Source: Paraburkholderia sp.
Lineage (GTDB): Bacteria > Pseudomonadota > Gammaproteobacteria > Burkholderiales > Burkholderiaceae
Direction of reading: 5' to 3'
DNA length: 64,000 nt
Assembly (NCBI RefSeq): GCF_004298475.1
Contig: NZ_SCRP01000010.1
Span: forward strand, 124,001 to 188,000
Part shown: piece by piece, positions 38,242 through 47,592 of the stretch
Layout: the number at the start of each line of letters is the position of its first letter
Position numbering within the stretch: the first letter of the stretch is position 1
Program-made: the position numbers and the translations under genes
The notes under the pieces: generated by a model
The model's database searches: none
Seen by the model: the letters and a program-made list of their open reading frames with translations, nothing else
What the model was told of the DNA's origin: nothing

Positions 38242-38628
38242 ATGTTCACCTGTTCGAGCGCTGCCAGGCGCCTGGCGTTGCCCGCGCGCCGCCGCTGGCT
38301 GCTATTTGCTGCGGCGAGCGCGAGCTTGCTGCTGCGCGTCGATGCGCGCGCGGCGCCGCGCGTGATCAAGGTTCACGCCCGGCGTTTCGTATTCACGCCG
38401 AACCGCATTTCCCTCGCGCCGCACGAACGCGTGACGTTCGAACTCACAGCCGAGGATGCGTTAATGGGCTTCTCGATCCCGCAGCTCGGCGTGCGCGCCG
38501 ACGTGCCGCCGGGCATCGTGGTTCATCTCTCGGCAGAAGCGGGCGACGCGGGCACGGTGCAGTTTCTCTGCGACATCTTCTGCGGTTCGGGGCACGAGAC
38601 GATGAACGGCGTGCTCGTGGTCGGATGA
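38242..38628 (+). CDS. Exported CuA-like cupredoxin with Met for the first His ligand
   Basis: This 128-residue protein has a basic signal peptide and a cupredoxin fold like cytochrome oxidase subunit II. The CuA loop C110-DIF-C114-GSG-H118-ET-M121 is intact. At the position of the first CuA histidine (DVIHSFWVP in oxidases) it reads DALMGFSIP, so Met75 replaces His. It may bind copper as a modified CuA or as a mononuclear site in a periplasmic copper or electron-transfer role. It is probably co-transcribed with the phosphoesterase. Confidence 0.85.
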   Translation: MFTCSSAARRLALPARRRWLLFAAASASLLLRVDARAAPRVIKVHARRFVFTPNRISLAPHERVTFELTAEDALMGFSIPQLGVRADVPPGIVVHLSAEAGDAGTVQFLCDIFCGSGHETMNGVLVVG

Positions 38629-39039
38629 GCCTGAGCAACAAGCCCCTGAGGCGGCGAACGCGGCTCAGTACGCCTCGCCACTCCAGTAACCGGGCCGTGC
38701 GCTGATGGGCGGCTTCGCCTCCTCGCGCATTCTCGAAGTGCACGGCGAGCGCGCAGCAACTCTTCAGCGTCTGCGCGGCCAACGGCGGCAAGGCGTGGGA
38801 TCACTCGGCGATGATTCGCGCGCTGGAAATCATGGCGCACTTCGATATCGCGGAACCGGCCAGCACGCAACCTTCGGCGGCCTGAATCTGGCGGCCTGAA
38901 ACCGGGCGGTGTCCATGTAAGGCTGTGAATGTGAAGTGCGTGGCGCAGTGTGGCCTGGTGGGTGGTCACACTGCGGCAACAGGCAAGCTCAGACCATCTC
39001 GCAAGACGGGATGTTCCGTCGACGAAGGATACGTCTCGA
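38629..39039. other. Intergenic region containing a decayed reductase
   Basis: This 411-base gap contains the tartronate semialdehyde reductase remnant at 38693-38885. The remaining DNA shows no supported gene. Confidence 0.6.
38693..38885 (+). pseudogene. Remnant of 2-hydroxy-3-oxopropionate (tartronate semialdehyde) reductase
   Basis: Two pieces of a GarR/GlxR-type reductase are recognisable in different frames. GRALMGGFASSRILEVHGER is encoded from 38693. The other piece, QLFSVCAANGGKAWDHSAM continuing to RALEIMAHFDIA, runs from about 38754 to a TGA at 38883. In E. coli GlxR the same blocks (ALMGGFASSRILEVHGER and QELFNTCAANGG) are separated by about 38 residues, so an internal deletion joined them out of frame. 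The N-terminal two thirds, with the cofactor domain, are gone. Confidence 0.8.
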
Positions 39040-40071
39040 TCAGTACGTATCGAACACGCGCTGCAACTCAATCCGATCCGTGATGCCGCGCGCAAGCGCG
39101 AGCGCCAGCAGCACGCGCGCCTTGTACGGATTGAGCGTGCCCGCGCTGATGAAGCCCAGCGCGTCGTCTTTCGCCGCGCCGTTGTGCATCACGTGACCCG
39201 AACCCACGCGCGAGGCGCGCACGACAGCCACGCCCTTCGCCGCCGCCTCGACCAGCGCCTGCTGCAAGGTCGAATGAATCGAGCCGTTGCCGGTCCCGGC
39301 CACGACGATACCGCGCACCCCCGCCGCGACGAGCGCATCGACGGCGATGCGCGACACGCCCGCATAACTCGCAACGATCTCCACATGCGGCCACGGGCCG
39401 TTCGCCGTAAACGGCGAATCGACCGTATGCGCACGCAACGTGCGGCGCTGGAATTCCACCCGCCCGTCCTGCACCCACCCCAGCGCGCCGATTTCCGGCG
39501 ACTGGAACGCATCGACGGCGTACGTGCTGATCTTGATCACGTCGCGCGCGCAGTGAATCCGGTTGTTGAACGCGACGAGCACGCCCTGTCCCGCTGCCGC
39601 ACCGCTCGCCGCGAGCGTCACCGCGTTCAGCAGATTCAGCGGGCCGTCGGCCGAAAGAGCCGAAGCGGGCCGCATCGCCGCCGTCATCACGACGGGCTTC
39701 GAGCTCTTGACCGCGAGATGCAGCAGCCACGCGGTTTCTTCGAGCGTATCGGTGCCGTGCGTAATCACGACGCCATCGATATCGTCGCCCGCCAGCAGCG
39801 TATTGATGCGCTGCGCAAGCGTCGTCCACAGCGCGAGCGCCATGTCCTTGCTGTCGATGCTCGCGACCTGCTCGGCCTGGATCTGCGCGATGGCGTCGAG
39901 CCCGGGGACGGCCGCCAGCAACTGCGCGACGCCGATGACGCCGGCCTGGTAACCGGCGGTGTTCGCCGCGTCGGGCGCGGAGCCCGCGATGGTGCCGCCG
40001 GTGGCGAGCACGGCGATGCGCGGCAGCGGTTGCGCTGCCGCGGAAGAGGAAGTCGGATTGGGCGTATTCAT
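39040..40071 (-). CDS. Type II L-asparaginase
   Basis: This 343-residue enzyme has both asparaginase signatures: VLATGGTIAGSA with the nucleophilic Thr, and VVITHGTDTLEETAWLL with the Thr-Asp pair. SADGPLNLLNAVTLA and GTGNGSIHSTL support family II. No clear signal peptide is present after the ATG at 40071 (MNTPNPTSSS), so it may be cytosolic despite belonging to the AnsB-like family. It hydrolyses asparagine to aspartate and ammonia. Confidence 0.92.
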   Translation of the reverse strand: MNTPNPTSSSAAAQPLPRIAVLATGGTIAGSAPDAANTAGYQAGVIGVAQLLAAVPGLDAIAQIQAEQVASIDSKDMALALWTTLAQRINTLLAGDDIDGVVITHGTDTLEETAWLLHLAVKSSKPVVMTAAMRPASALSADGPLNLLNAVTLAASGAAAGQGVLVAFNNRIHCARDVIKISTYAVDAFQSPEIGALGWVQDGRVEFQRRTLRAHTVDSPFTANGPWPHVEIVASYAGVSRIAVDALVAAGVRGIVVAGTGNGSIHSTLQQALVEAAAKGVAVVRASRVGSGHVMHNGAAKDDALGFISAGTLNPYKARVLLALALARGITDRIELQRVFDTY

Positions 40072-40138
40072 GGCGGCGATTTTAAGCGATCCGCCGCTGC
40101 GCGCGCACAGCCCGATCTTCACATCGCTTCACGGCGCT

Positions 40139-41065
40139 TCAGTTGCCTTCGCGCAACTGGCTCGCGATATGCTGCTCGGTCAGGTGCGGCGCGAACATCT
40201 CGATCATCCGGTACGCGTACTGACGCAGGAACGCGCCCTTGCGCAAGCCCACGCGCGTCGTGCTCGCCTCGAACAGGTGCTGGGAATCGAGGGCGACGAG
40301 TTCGGTGTCGCGCTTCGGATCGTAGGCCATCGCGGCCACCACGCCCACGCCCATACCGAGTTCGACATAGGTTTTGATGACATCGGTGTCGATGGCCGTC
40401 AGCACGACGTCGGGCACCACGCCCGCCTTCGCGAACGACTGGTCGATGTGCGAGCGGCCCGTGAAATCCTGGTCGTAGGTGATGAGCGGATACTCCGCGA
40501 TCTCTTCGAGCGTGACCTGCTCGCGCCCGACGAGCGGATGCGACTTCGGCACGACGACAACGTGATGCCACGAATAGCACGGAAACGTCACGATGTCCGG
40601 ATAGCGGTCGAGCGCTTCGGTCGAAAGACCGATATCGGCCTCGCCGCTGACGATCGACTGCGCAATCTGCTGCGGATTGCCCTGGCGCAGCGCGAGTCGC
40701 ACCTTCGGAAACACCTCGCGGAACTGATGCACGACTTTCGGCAGCGCGTAGCGCGCCTGCGTGTGGGTGGTCGCGACGACGAGGTGGCCGCTGTCCTGGT
40801 CGGCGAACTGGCGCGCGACGCGGCGCAGGTTGCCGGCATCGAGCAGCATCCGCTCGATCAGCTGATGCACGGCCTTGCCCGGCTCGGTCAGGCCCGTGAG
40901 CCGCTTGCCGCGCCGGATGAAGATGTCGACGCCGAGCTCGTCCTCCAGATCCTTGATCTGCTTCGAGACGCCCGATTGCGACGTGTACAGCACGTTCGCC
41001 ACCTCGGTCAGATTCATGTTCTGACGCACGGCTTCGCGTACGAAACGCAACTGCTGGAAATTCAT
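40139..41065 (-). CDS. cysB: LysR-type regulator CysB
   Basis: This 308-residue protein begins MNFQQLRFVREAVRQNMNLTEVANVLYTSQSGVSKQIKDLEDELG, the CysB/Cbl HTH. The effector domain contains TTHTQARYALP, the conserved ligand (acetylserine/sulfate) pocket segment. It lies at the end of the sulfate transport genes, all on the minus strand, and should activate them during sulfur limitation. Cbl is the alternative name; context favours CysB. Confidence 0.93.
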   Translation of the reverse strand: MNFQQLRFVREAVRQNMNLTEVANVLYTSQSGVSKQIKDLEDELGVDIFIRRGKRLTGLTEPGKAVHQLIERMLLDAGNLRRVARQFADQDSGHLVVATTHTQARYALPKVVHQFREVFPKVRLALRQGNPQQIAQSIVSGEADIGLSTEALDRYPDIVTFPCYSWHHVVVVPKSHPLVGREQVTLEEIAEYPLITYDQDFTGRSHIDQSFAKAGVVPDVVLTAIDTDVIKTYVELGMGVGVVAAMAYDPKRDTELVALDSQHLFEASTTRVGLRKGAFLRQYAYRMIEMFAPHLTEQHIASQLREGN

Positions 41066-41158
41066 GTCCTTGTCCCCGGACTGGTCGGTCTGATCAGGTT
41101 GAATGCGCGCGATTTGAAGGCGCTGTAAATGCCCAAAACGGGCCGCTCGGTGCGCCGC

Positions 41159-42217
41159 TCAGTGCGCAGGAAACACGCGCAGGCCGCGCGGCACGGCGGT
41201 CGCGTAGTCGCCCACGGTCAGGCTCAGCGCGCGCCACGCCTCGCGATCGAGTTCGGCTTCGAGCGCACCGCCCGCATGGCTTGCCAGCTCCACGCGCACC
41301 GAGCCGCCGAGCGTCACGACGCGGCGCACATCCACGACGATGCCGTCGCGCTGCCCGGCCGAATGCGGATGCAGCACGAGATCGTGCGGGCGCACATAGG
41401 CAAGCGCCGGGCCGACGAATTCCGCCTCAACGGCGATCGGCTGCGCCGCGCCGTCGACAACGAAGCCCTGCGCCTCCACGCGCCCCCGCAGGCGGTTCGC
41501 CGCACCGAGGAATTCGTAGACGAAAGCCGTCTGCGGATGGTCGTAGACGGCCTGCGGGCTGCCCACCTGCTCGACGTGTCCGCGATTGAGCACGACGATG
41601 CGGTCGGCCACTTCGAGCGCTTCCTCCTGATCGTGCGTGACGAAGATCGTCGAGATGTGCAGATCGTCGTGCAGGTGGCGCAGCCAGCTGCGCAGCTCCT
41701 TGCGCACTTTCGCGTCGAGCGCGCCGAACGGCTCGTCGAGCAGCAGCACCTTGGGTTCGACGGCGAGCGCACGGGCCAGCGCGATGCGCTGGCGCTGCCC
41801 GCCGGAGAGTTCGGACGGATAGCGCTGCGCGAGCCAGTCGAGCTGAACGAGCTTCAGGAGTTCATGCACCTTCTCGCGAATCGCGGCCTCGGACGGCCGC
41901 TCGTTGCGCGGCTTCACGCGCAGCCCGAAGGCGACGTTCTCGAACACCGTCATGTGGCGGAACAGCGCGTAATGCTGGAAGACGAAGCCGACCTGGCGCT
42001 CGCGCGCGCCGACTGCGCCCACGTCCTGGCCTTGCAGCACGACCTCGCCCGCGTCCGCGTATTCGAGGCCCGCGATCACGCGCAGCAGCGTGGTCTTGCC
42101 GCAACCCGACGGCCCGAGCAGCGCGACGAGTTCGCCGGGCGGGAAGTCGAGCGAGACGTTGTCGAGTGCGGTGAAATCGCCGAAGCGCTTTTGCAGATTG
42201 CGAACGATGATGCCCAT
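41159..42217 (-). CDS. cysA: Sulfate/thiosulfate ABC transporter ATP-binding protein CysA
   Basis: This 352-residue ATPase has Walker [11 protein letters not shown]-loop FVFQHYALF, signature [15 protein letters not shown] and Walker [15 protein letters not shown]-terminal TOBE/MOP-like domain (about 240-352) follows. It begins [23 protein letters not shown]. It energises the CysT-CysW permease and is third in the permease-ATPase run. Confidence 0.95.
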   Translation of the reverse strand: MGIIVRNLQKRFGDFTALDNVSLDFPPGELVALLGPSGCGKTTLLRVIAGLEYADAGEVVLQGQDVGAVGARERQVGFVFQHYALFRHMTVFENVAFGLRVKPRNERPSEAAIREKVHELLKLVQLDWLAQRYPSELSGGQRQRIALARALAVEPKVLLLDEPFGALDAKVRKELRSWLRHLHDDLHISTIFVTHDQEEALEVADRIVVLNRGHVEQVGSPQAVYDHPQTAFVYEFLGAANRLRGRVEAQGFVVDGAAQPIAVEAEFVGPALAYVRPHDLVLHPHSAGQRDGIVVDVRRVVTLGGSVRVELASHAGGALEAELDREAWRALSLTVGDYATAVPRGLRVFPAH

Positions 42218-42300
42218 GATTGACTGCTCTCCGTTTTCGGCCAGCGTGTTCCGCGAGGCGCCTTCGCTGGCCCGATGCAATGGTGTGACTGATGCGTTGA

Positions 42301-43296
42301 TTACTCGAGCGCCTGCCGCGCGACACCCGGCCGCGCAGCGCGTGGCATGTCCGGTTGAATGGTGGTTGCGGTGGCGGCGGCAGCAGCGATCTGCGTGAGC
42401 GCGCGCCCGCCGCGATCCGGGGCGAGCGCCGGCGCGGCGCTTTCGTCCTCGCGTTCCGCGCCGAGATGACGCTCGGCAAGCAGCTTGAGCCCGAGCGTCA
42501 CGAGCGCGAGCAGCGCGAGCAGCGACGCCACCGCGAAAGCCGCCGCGAAGTTGTATTCGTTGTAGAGAATCTCGACGTGCAGCGGCATCGTGTCGGTCAG
42601 CCCGCGAATGTGGCCCGACACCACCGACACCGCGCCGAACTCGCCCATCGCCCGCGCATTGCAGAGAATCACGCCGTAGAGCAAACCCCAGCGGACATTC
42701 GGCAGCGTGACGCGGCGAAACATCTGCCAGCCCGACGCGCCCAGCACGTGCGCTGCCTCTTCCTCGTCGTTGCCCTGGGCCTGCATCAGCGGAATCAGTT
42801 CGCGCGCAACGAACGGAAACGTGACGAAGATCGTGGCGAGCACGATGCCCGGCACAGCGAAGATGATCTGCACGTCGTGGTCGGCGAGCCATGGCCCGAG
42901 CCAGCCCTGTGCGCCGAACAGCAGCACGTAGATGAGACCCGAGATCACGGGCGACACCGAAAACGGCAGATCGATCAGCGTGGTCAGCAGCGCCTTGCCG
43001 CGAAACTCGAATTTGGCGATCGTCCATGAAGCGACCAGCCCGAACGCGAGATTGAGCGGCACGGCGATAGCCGCGGTGATGAGCGTGAGCTCGATCGCCG
43101 AGACGGCGTCGGGATCGGCGAGCGACGCGAAGTAGAAGCCGACGCCCTTCGAGAGTGCCTGCGAGAACACCGCGATGAGCGGCACCAGCAGAAAGAGCGC
43201 GAGAAAGACGAGCGCGGCGCTGGTGAGCAGCCAGCGCACCCAGGGCGCTTCCGTGACCGGATCGGGGCGGCGCGGCGGCCGTTGAGGCGTGCTCAT
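42301..43296 (-). CDS. cysW: Sulfate ABC transporter permease CysW
   Basis: This 331-residue permease has six membrane segments and the EAA loop [27 protein letters not shown]. It overlaps the cysT stop by four bases (ATGA). The C-terminal 45 residues are an Ala/Thr-rich extension beyond the last helix, longer than in E. coli CysW. Confidence 0.95.
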   Translation of the reverse strand: MSTPQRPPRRPDPVTEAPWVRWLLTSAALVFLALFLLVPLIAVFSQALSKGVGFYFASLADPDAVSAIELTLITAAIAVPLNLAFGLVASWTIAKFEFRGKALLTTLIDLPFSVSPVISGLIYVLLFGAQGWLGPWLADHDVQIIFAVPGIVLATIFVTFPFVARELIPLMQAQGNDEEEAAHVLGASGWQMFRRVTLPNVRWGLLYGVILCNARAMGEFGAVSVVSGHIRGLTDTMPLHVEILYNEYNFAAAFAVASLLALLALVTLGLKLLAERHLGAEREDESAAPALAPDRGGRALTQIAAAAATATTIQPDMPRAARPGVARQALE

Positions 43297-44222
43297 TGCG
43301 CACCTCCCGTAGCGACTGCGCGCTGCGCCGGGTCATGCGGCGCGGACGACGATGAAGACGGCCCAGACGACGAAGGCGATGAAGCGCCTCGGCTCGTACG
43401 GCGCTGCAAATACCACTGCAGCGAATTGATGATGAGCAGCATGACGAACGAGACGCACAGCATCACGACGGCCAGCGCGGTCGCGCCCGCGTAATCGTAC
43501 TGTTCGAGCTTGGTGATGATGAGAAGCGAGGTGATTTCGGACTTCATCGGCACGTTGCCCGCGATAAAGATCACCGAGCCGTACTCGCCGAGGGCGCGCG
43601 CGAACGCAAGCGCGAAACCGGTGAGCAGCGCGGGCAATGCGGCGGGCAGCACGACGCGGCGCACCGTGAGCCAGCGCGACGCGCCGAGGCACGCGGCGGC
43701 CTCCTCCTGCTCGCGCTCGAAGTCTTCGAGCACGGGCTGCACGGTGCGCACGACGAACGGCAGACCGATGAATGTGAGCGCAACGAGTACGCCGAGCGAC
43801 GTGAAGGCGACCTTGATCCCCAGCGGTTCGAGAAACTGGCCGATCCAGCCGTTGCCCGCGTACACGGCCGCGAGCGAGATGCCCGCGACCGAGGTCGGCA
43901 GCGCAAAAGGCAGATCGACGAGCGCGTCGATGGCGCGTTTGAACGGGAACGTGTAGCGCACGAGCACCCAGGCGAGCAGAAGGCCGAACACGGCATTGAT
44001 GAGCGCGGCGCCGAGCGCGGCCAAAAACGTGAGCCGGTACGACGCGATCACGCGCGGCGACGCCACGGCGCGCACGAACTGCGCCCAGTCGAGCGTCGCG
44101 GTCTTCAGGAAGGTGGACGCAAGCGGAATCAGCACCACGAGGCTCAGATAAGCCACCGTGATGCCCAGTGTCAGGCCGAAGCCCGGCAACGCGCCGGGCT
44201 TGCGTAAGCGTAACGTCGTCAT
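43293..44222 (-). CDS. cysT: Sulfate ABC transporter permease CysT (CysU)
   Basis: This 309-residue permease has six membrane segments and the EAA loop [32 protein letters not shown]. The ATG at 44222 gives [21 protein letters not shown] Ser-rich run ([13 protein letters not shown]) sits in the C-terminal tail. It pairs with CysW in the membrane. Confidence 0.95.
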   Translation of the reverse strand: MTTLRLRKPGALPGFGLTLGITVAYLSLVVLIPLASTFLKTATLDWAQFVRAVASPRVIASYRLTFLAALGAALINAVFGLLLAWVLVRYTFPFKRAIDALVDLPFALPTSVAGISLAAVYAGNGWIGQFLEPLGIKVAFTSLGVLVALTFIGLPFVVRTVQPVLEDFEREQEEAAACLGASRWLTVRRVVLPAALPALLTGFALAFARALGEYGSVIFIAGNVPMKSEITSLLIITKLEQYDYAGATALAVVMLCVSFVMLLIINSLQWYLQRRTSRGASSPSSSGPSSSSSAPHDPAQRAVATGGAQ

Positions 44223-44256
44223 GCTTGTTGCTCTTTCAGAATGCTGCGGGGAGTTT

Positions 44257-45321
44257 TCACTGCGGCTGGTAAATCGAATCGAACACGCCGCCATCGGCGA
44301 AATGAACCTTCTGCGCGTTCGCCCAGCCGCCGAACGAATCGTCGACCGTGTAGAGCTTCAGCTTCGAAAACCTCGACGTCAGCGCAGCCGGCACCTTGTC
44401 CGAACGCGGACGGTAGAAGTTCTTCGCCGCGATCTCCTGGCCTTCCTCGCTGTACAGGAACTGCAGATAAGCCTCGGCGACCTTGCGCGTGCCGCGCTTG
44501 TCCACGACCTTGTCGACGACGGCCACCGGCGGCTCCGCGAGAATGCTCACCGACGGCACCACGATCTCGAACTTCCCGGAACCGAACTCCCTGAGCGACA
44601 GGAACGCTTCGTTTTCCCACGCGATCAGCACGTCGCCGATGCCGCGCTGCACGAAGCTCGTCGTCGCTCCGCGCGAGCCCGAGTCGAGCACGCCGGCGTT
44701 CCTGTAGAGCTGTGTGACGAACGCCTTCGCCTTCTGGTCGTTACCGCCCGGCTGATGCGCGGCGTACGCCCACGCCGCGAGATAATTCCAGCGCGCGCCG
44801 CCTGAGGTCTTCGGATTCGGCGTGACGATCGAGACGCCCGGCTTGACGAGATCGTCCCAGTCCTTGATGTGCTTCGGATTGCCCTTGCGCACGAGAAACA
44901 CGATGGTCGAGGTGTACGGCGCGGCGTTGTCGGGCAGACGCTTTTGCCAGTCGGCTTTCACGAGGCCCTTCTTCGCGAGCGCGTCGATATCCCAGGCGAG
45001 CGCGAGCGTCACGACATCGGCTTGCAGGCCGTCCAGCACCGAGCGCGCCTGCGCGCCCGAACCGCCGTGCGACTGTCTGATCGTGAGCGACTCGCCGGTC
45101 TTCGCCTTCCACTGCTTCGCAAAAGCCTCGTTGACCTGCTGGTACAACTCGCGCGTCGGATCGTAGGAGACGTTCAGCAACGGCGTATCCGCATGCGCTG
45201 CGGGCGCGTGCGCCGCCATGCCGACGAGCGCCGCCATGCCGAGGACCGGCGCCACGCCAACGATCAACCGCGCCGCCAGTCGATTGATCCAGCCCGCTTT
45301 TCCGTTGTCCAGAATGCCCAT
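44257..45321 (-). CDS. sbp: Periplasmic sulfate-binding protein
   Basis: This 354-residue protein has a signal peptide (about residues 1-45, ending in APAAHA) and Sbp/CysP motifs: [52 protein letters not shown] and [21 protein letters not shown]. It delivers sulfate to CysTWA. GGAG lies 8 bases before the ATG at 45321. CysP (thiosulfate-preferring) is the alternative; sequence alone does not fix the ligand preference. Confidence 0.94.
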   Translation of the reverse strand: MGILDNGKAGWINRLAARLIVGVAPVLGMAALVGMAAHAPAAHADTPLLNVSYDPTRELYQQVNEAFAKQWKAKTGESLTIRQSHGGSGAQARSVLDGLQADVVTLALAWDIDALAKKGLVKADWQKRLPDNAAPYTSTIVFLVRKGNPKHIKDWDDLVKPGVSIVTPNPKTSGGARWNYLAAWAYAAHQPGGNDQKAKAFVTQLYRNAGVLDSGSRGATTSFVQRGIGDVLIAWENEAFLSLREFGSGKFEIVVPSVSILAEPPVAVVDKVVDKRGTRKVAEAYLQFLYSEEGQEIAAKNFYRPRSDKVPAALTSRFSKLKLYTVDDSFGGWANAQKVHFADGGVFDSIYQPQ

Positions 45322-45587
45322 CCATTTTTCTCCGTGTTGTCTTTGCGTGGGTCTTGCACGGGCCTTGCGTGCCTGCATGCTCACGATGAAGGGCAGTCTA
45401 ACGAGCGGCTTAAATCATTAAAAATAATGTTTCTTCATTTTTTAATGCCGAAAAGTGGTAAGCCCTCCCTCACCCCGGCCACACGGACATGGCTGCGCCG
45501 CCACCGCATCCGCCCGGCAGCGGGCAAACGCCGCGAAAACACCCTCCGAACGGAGAACTTCAAGTAACACTTGAAAAGGATCCGATA

Positions 45588-45603
45588 CTGTATAAAAATA
45601 CAG
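45588..45603 (+). promoter_or_regulatory. LexA (SOS) box 1
   Basis: CTGTATAAAAATACAG matches the CTGT-N8-ACAG consensus perfectly, with the AT-rich centre. It lies 27 bases upstream of the lexA ATG. Confidence 0.92.
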
Positions 45604-45607
45604 TCAC

Positions 45608-45623
45608 CTGTCTATTCATACAG
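45608..45623 (+). promoter_or_regulatory. LexA (SOS) box 2
   Basis: CTGTCTATTCATACAG is a second perfect CTGT-N8-ACAG, four bases after box 1 and seven bases before the lexA ATG. The tandem boxes indicate tight autorepression. Confidence 0.92.
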
Positions 45624-45630
45624 TGTCGCC

Positions 45631-46281
45631 ATGACCAAACTCACCGCACGACAGCAGCAGGTTTTCGATCTGATCCGGCGCGCGATCGAGCGCACCGGCT
45701 TTCCGCCCACGCGCGCCGAGATCGCGGCCGAACTCGGTTTCAGCTCCGCCAATTCCGCCGAGGAGCATTTGCGCGCATTGGCACGCAAGGGCGTGATCGA
45801 ACTGGCCGCAGGCGCGTCGCGCGGCATCCGTCTCCTGCCCGGCCCGGACGACCTCCCGCACCAGTTCACGCTGCCGCACCCGAGCATCATGCAGCTCTCG
45901 CTACCGCTCGTCGGCCGCGTCGCGGCGGGCAGTCCGATTCTCGCGCAGGAGCACATCGCGCAGCACTACGCGTGCGACCCGGCGCTCTTCTCCAGCAGGC
46001 CCGACTACCTGCTCAAGGTGCGCGGCCTGTCGATGCGCGACGCGGGCATCCTGGACGGCGATCTGCTCGCCGTGCAGAAGAAGAGCGAAGCGAAGGACGG
46101 CCAGATCGTCGTCGCCCGCCTTGGCGACGATGTCACGGTGAAACGCCTGAAGCGCCGGCCCAACGGGCTCGAACTGATCGCCGAGAACCCCGACTACGAC
46201 AACATCTTCGTCGAGGCCGGCAGTGTGGAGTTCGCGCTCGAAGGCATCGCCGTCGGCCTGATTCGCCCCACCGAATTCTGA
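45631..46281 (+). CDS. lexA: SOS repressor LexA
   Basis: This 216-residue protein has an N-terminal winged helix ([37 protein letters not shown]). Autocleavage is expected at A99-G100 in VGRVAAGSP, with catalytic Ser134 (RGLSMRDAG) and Lys171 (VKRLKRR). RecA filaments trigger self-cleavage. The ATG at 45631 follows the two SOS boxes; the frame's earlier ATG would place them inside the gene. Confidence 0.97.
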   Translation: MTKLTARQQQVFDLIRRAIERTGFPPTRAEIAAELGFSSANSAEEHLRALARKGVIELAAGASRGIRLLPGPDDLPHQFTLPHPSIMQLSLPLVGRVAAGSPILAQEHIAQHYACDPALFSSRPDYLLKVRGLSMRDAGILDGDLLAVQKKSEAKDGQIVVARLGDDVTVKRLKRRPNGLELIAENPDYDNIFVEAGSVEFALEGIAVGLIRPTEF

Positions 46282-46322
46282 TCGTCTGAACGCTGTCGTC
46301 TAAACGCTGTCTGGAGGGAGTT

Positions 46323-46745
46323 ATGGAACGCCTTGCCCGTTTGCTGCCCTTTCGTCAATTTGGCCGTCTGCGGCATCTGCGCGGCCTTGCCGGCTGCGCG
46401 GCGAAGAACACGCGCATGTCGGGAGCCGCGCAATCCGGCTCGCTCTTCGACAGTCTGAGCGACACCGAACCGGGGTCCGAAGTCGGGTCGACGGCTGGAC
46501 CCGCAGTCGGGTTGGCCGCGGGCCTCGTCGAACTGCCGCCGCTGCCGTCCGCGCAGCCCGCATTCGCGCGCGTTTCGCTCAACAGCGCGCTGAACCACAC
46601 CGAACCCGGCCGTCGTGCGCCTGTACGCGTGTACCACGGGCCTTCGCGGCTCATCATGGTCGGTACGGTCGATGCGGTCTGCCGGATGATCGACCGCTGC
46701 ATCGCGGAACAGCACGCAGATCTGCCCTCGGCGCTCGCGAAGTAA
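46323..46745 (+). CDS. Hypothetical protein downstream of lexA
   Basis: This 140-residue protein has no recognisable domain. It has a basic N-terminus (MERLARLLPFRQFGRLRHLRG), a low-complexity centre and a more ordered end (VYHGPSRLIMVGTVDAVCRMIDRCIAEQHA). A GGAGGG ribosome site precedes the ATG and it starts 41 bases after lexA, so it is likely in the lexA transcript and SOS-responsive. The role is unknown. Confidence 0.65.
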   Translation: MERLARLLPFRQFGRLRHLRGLAGCAAKNTRMSGAAQSGSLFDSLSDTEPGSEVGSTAGPAVGLAAGLVELPPLPSAQPAFARVSLNSALNHTEPGRRAPVRVYHGPSRLIMVGTVDAVCRMIDRCIAEQHADLPSALAK

Positions 46746-46838
46746 CGGCAAAACGGTAAAGGCAACGGGAGAGTTCGGGATCGTTTCCGCGCGCACGCGG
46801 TCCACACAACGTGTGCCTTCGACGATCCGAACTCAAAT

Positions 46839-47513
46839 ATGACCGAATCCCTATCGAACAAACGCTGGATCAAGCCTGTCGCTATCGTGGTTGCGGTGGC
46901 GCTCATCGTGACCGCAGTGGGCTACAGCTATGCCTCGCCGTATCTGGTGCTGCATCGGCTCAAGGCCGCCGCCGATGCACGCGATGCCGAAACGCTGAAC
47001 GAATACGTCGACTATCCGGCGTTGCGCGTGAGCCTCAAGGAACAGGTTGGCGGCATGCTGAAGCGGCGCGTGGAGGCGCAACACAGCAGCAACCCGCTGC
47101 TGTTGTTCGGCGCCGCGATCGGCGCGGCGCTGATCGGACCGCTCGTGGATGCTTATACGACGCCGGACGGCGTCGCCGCACTGCTCAACGGAATGCCGCC
47201 CAGCGGAAAACCCGGCGAGCAGCCGCCGCCCGCGCCCGCCCCGGGGAATCCGCCGGGAGAGTCCAGTGCAGAATCAAGCGCAGAGTCCAACGGACAATCC
47301 AGCGCACAATCCAACGCACAAACGGCTTCGGCAGATTCAGCGAAGAATGAGCCGGGTCACCCGCAAACCACAGCGGGCTACCGCGGGCTCAATGAATTTG
47401 TGGTGACCTGGCAGCGCAGCGAGAACGGCATACGTTATTCCGCCGTCCTGCAACGTCATGGGCCGTTTGCCTGGAAGCTCGGCGCGGTCGAATTGAGCGA
47501 GCCTGACCAATAA
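46839..47513 (+). CDS. DUF2939 family membrane-anchored protein
   Basis: This 224-residue protein has one N-terminal membrane helix (PVAIVVAVALIVTAVGYSYASPYLVLHRL). A DUF2939 region follows (LKAAADARDAETLNEYVDYPALRVSLKEQ), then a Ser/Asn/Gln-rich linker built of 12-bp repeats, and a C-terminal strand-rich segment (GIRYSAVLQRHGPFAWKLGAVEL). The function is unknown; the bulk of the protein should be periplasmic. Confidence 0.82.
   Translation: MTESLSNKRWIKPVAIVVAVALIVTAVGYSYASPYLVLHRLKAAADARDAETLNEYVDYPALRVSLKEQVGGMLKRRVEAQHSSNPLLLFGAAIGAALIGPLVDAYTTPDGVAALLNGMPPSGKPGEQPPPAPAPGNPPGESSAESSAESNGQSSAQSNAQTASADSAKNEPGHPQTTAGYRGLNEFVVTWQRSENGIRYSAVLQRHGPFAWKLGAVELSEPDQ
47259..47318 (+). repeat. 12-bp tandem repeat coding for a Ser/Gln linker, 5 units
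   Basis: Five 12-mers (GAGTCCAGTGCA, GAATCAAGCGCA, GAGTCCAACGGA, CAATCCAGCGCA, CAATCCAACGCA) encode ESSA-ESSA-ESNG-QSSA-QSNA in the DUF2939 protein. Confidence 0.8.
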
Positions 47514-47592
47514 CGGCATTGCCCGATATCTGCTCGATGGCGGTGTAATTGCGTCAACTGCGAGCGTGAACCACAGCCCTCAAGTGCATCGC

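Larger units (their letters stand above)
45322..45630. promoter_or_regulatory. Divergent sbp / lexA control region
   Basis: This 309-base spacer holds two SOS boxes next to lexA and an AT-rich stretch (45410-45450) that is the likely sbp promoter and CysB site. No gene is seen. Confidence 0.6.

Noticed and set aside
41159..43336. CysA fused to a long N-terminal extension
   Set aside because: The extension is the wrong frame of cysW; CysA starts at the ATG at 42217, giving normal length.
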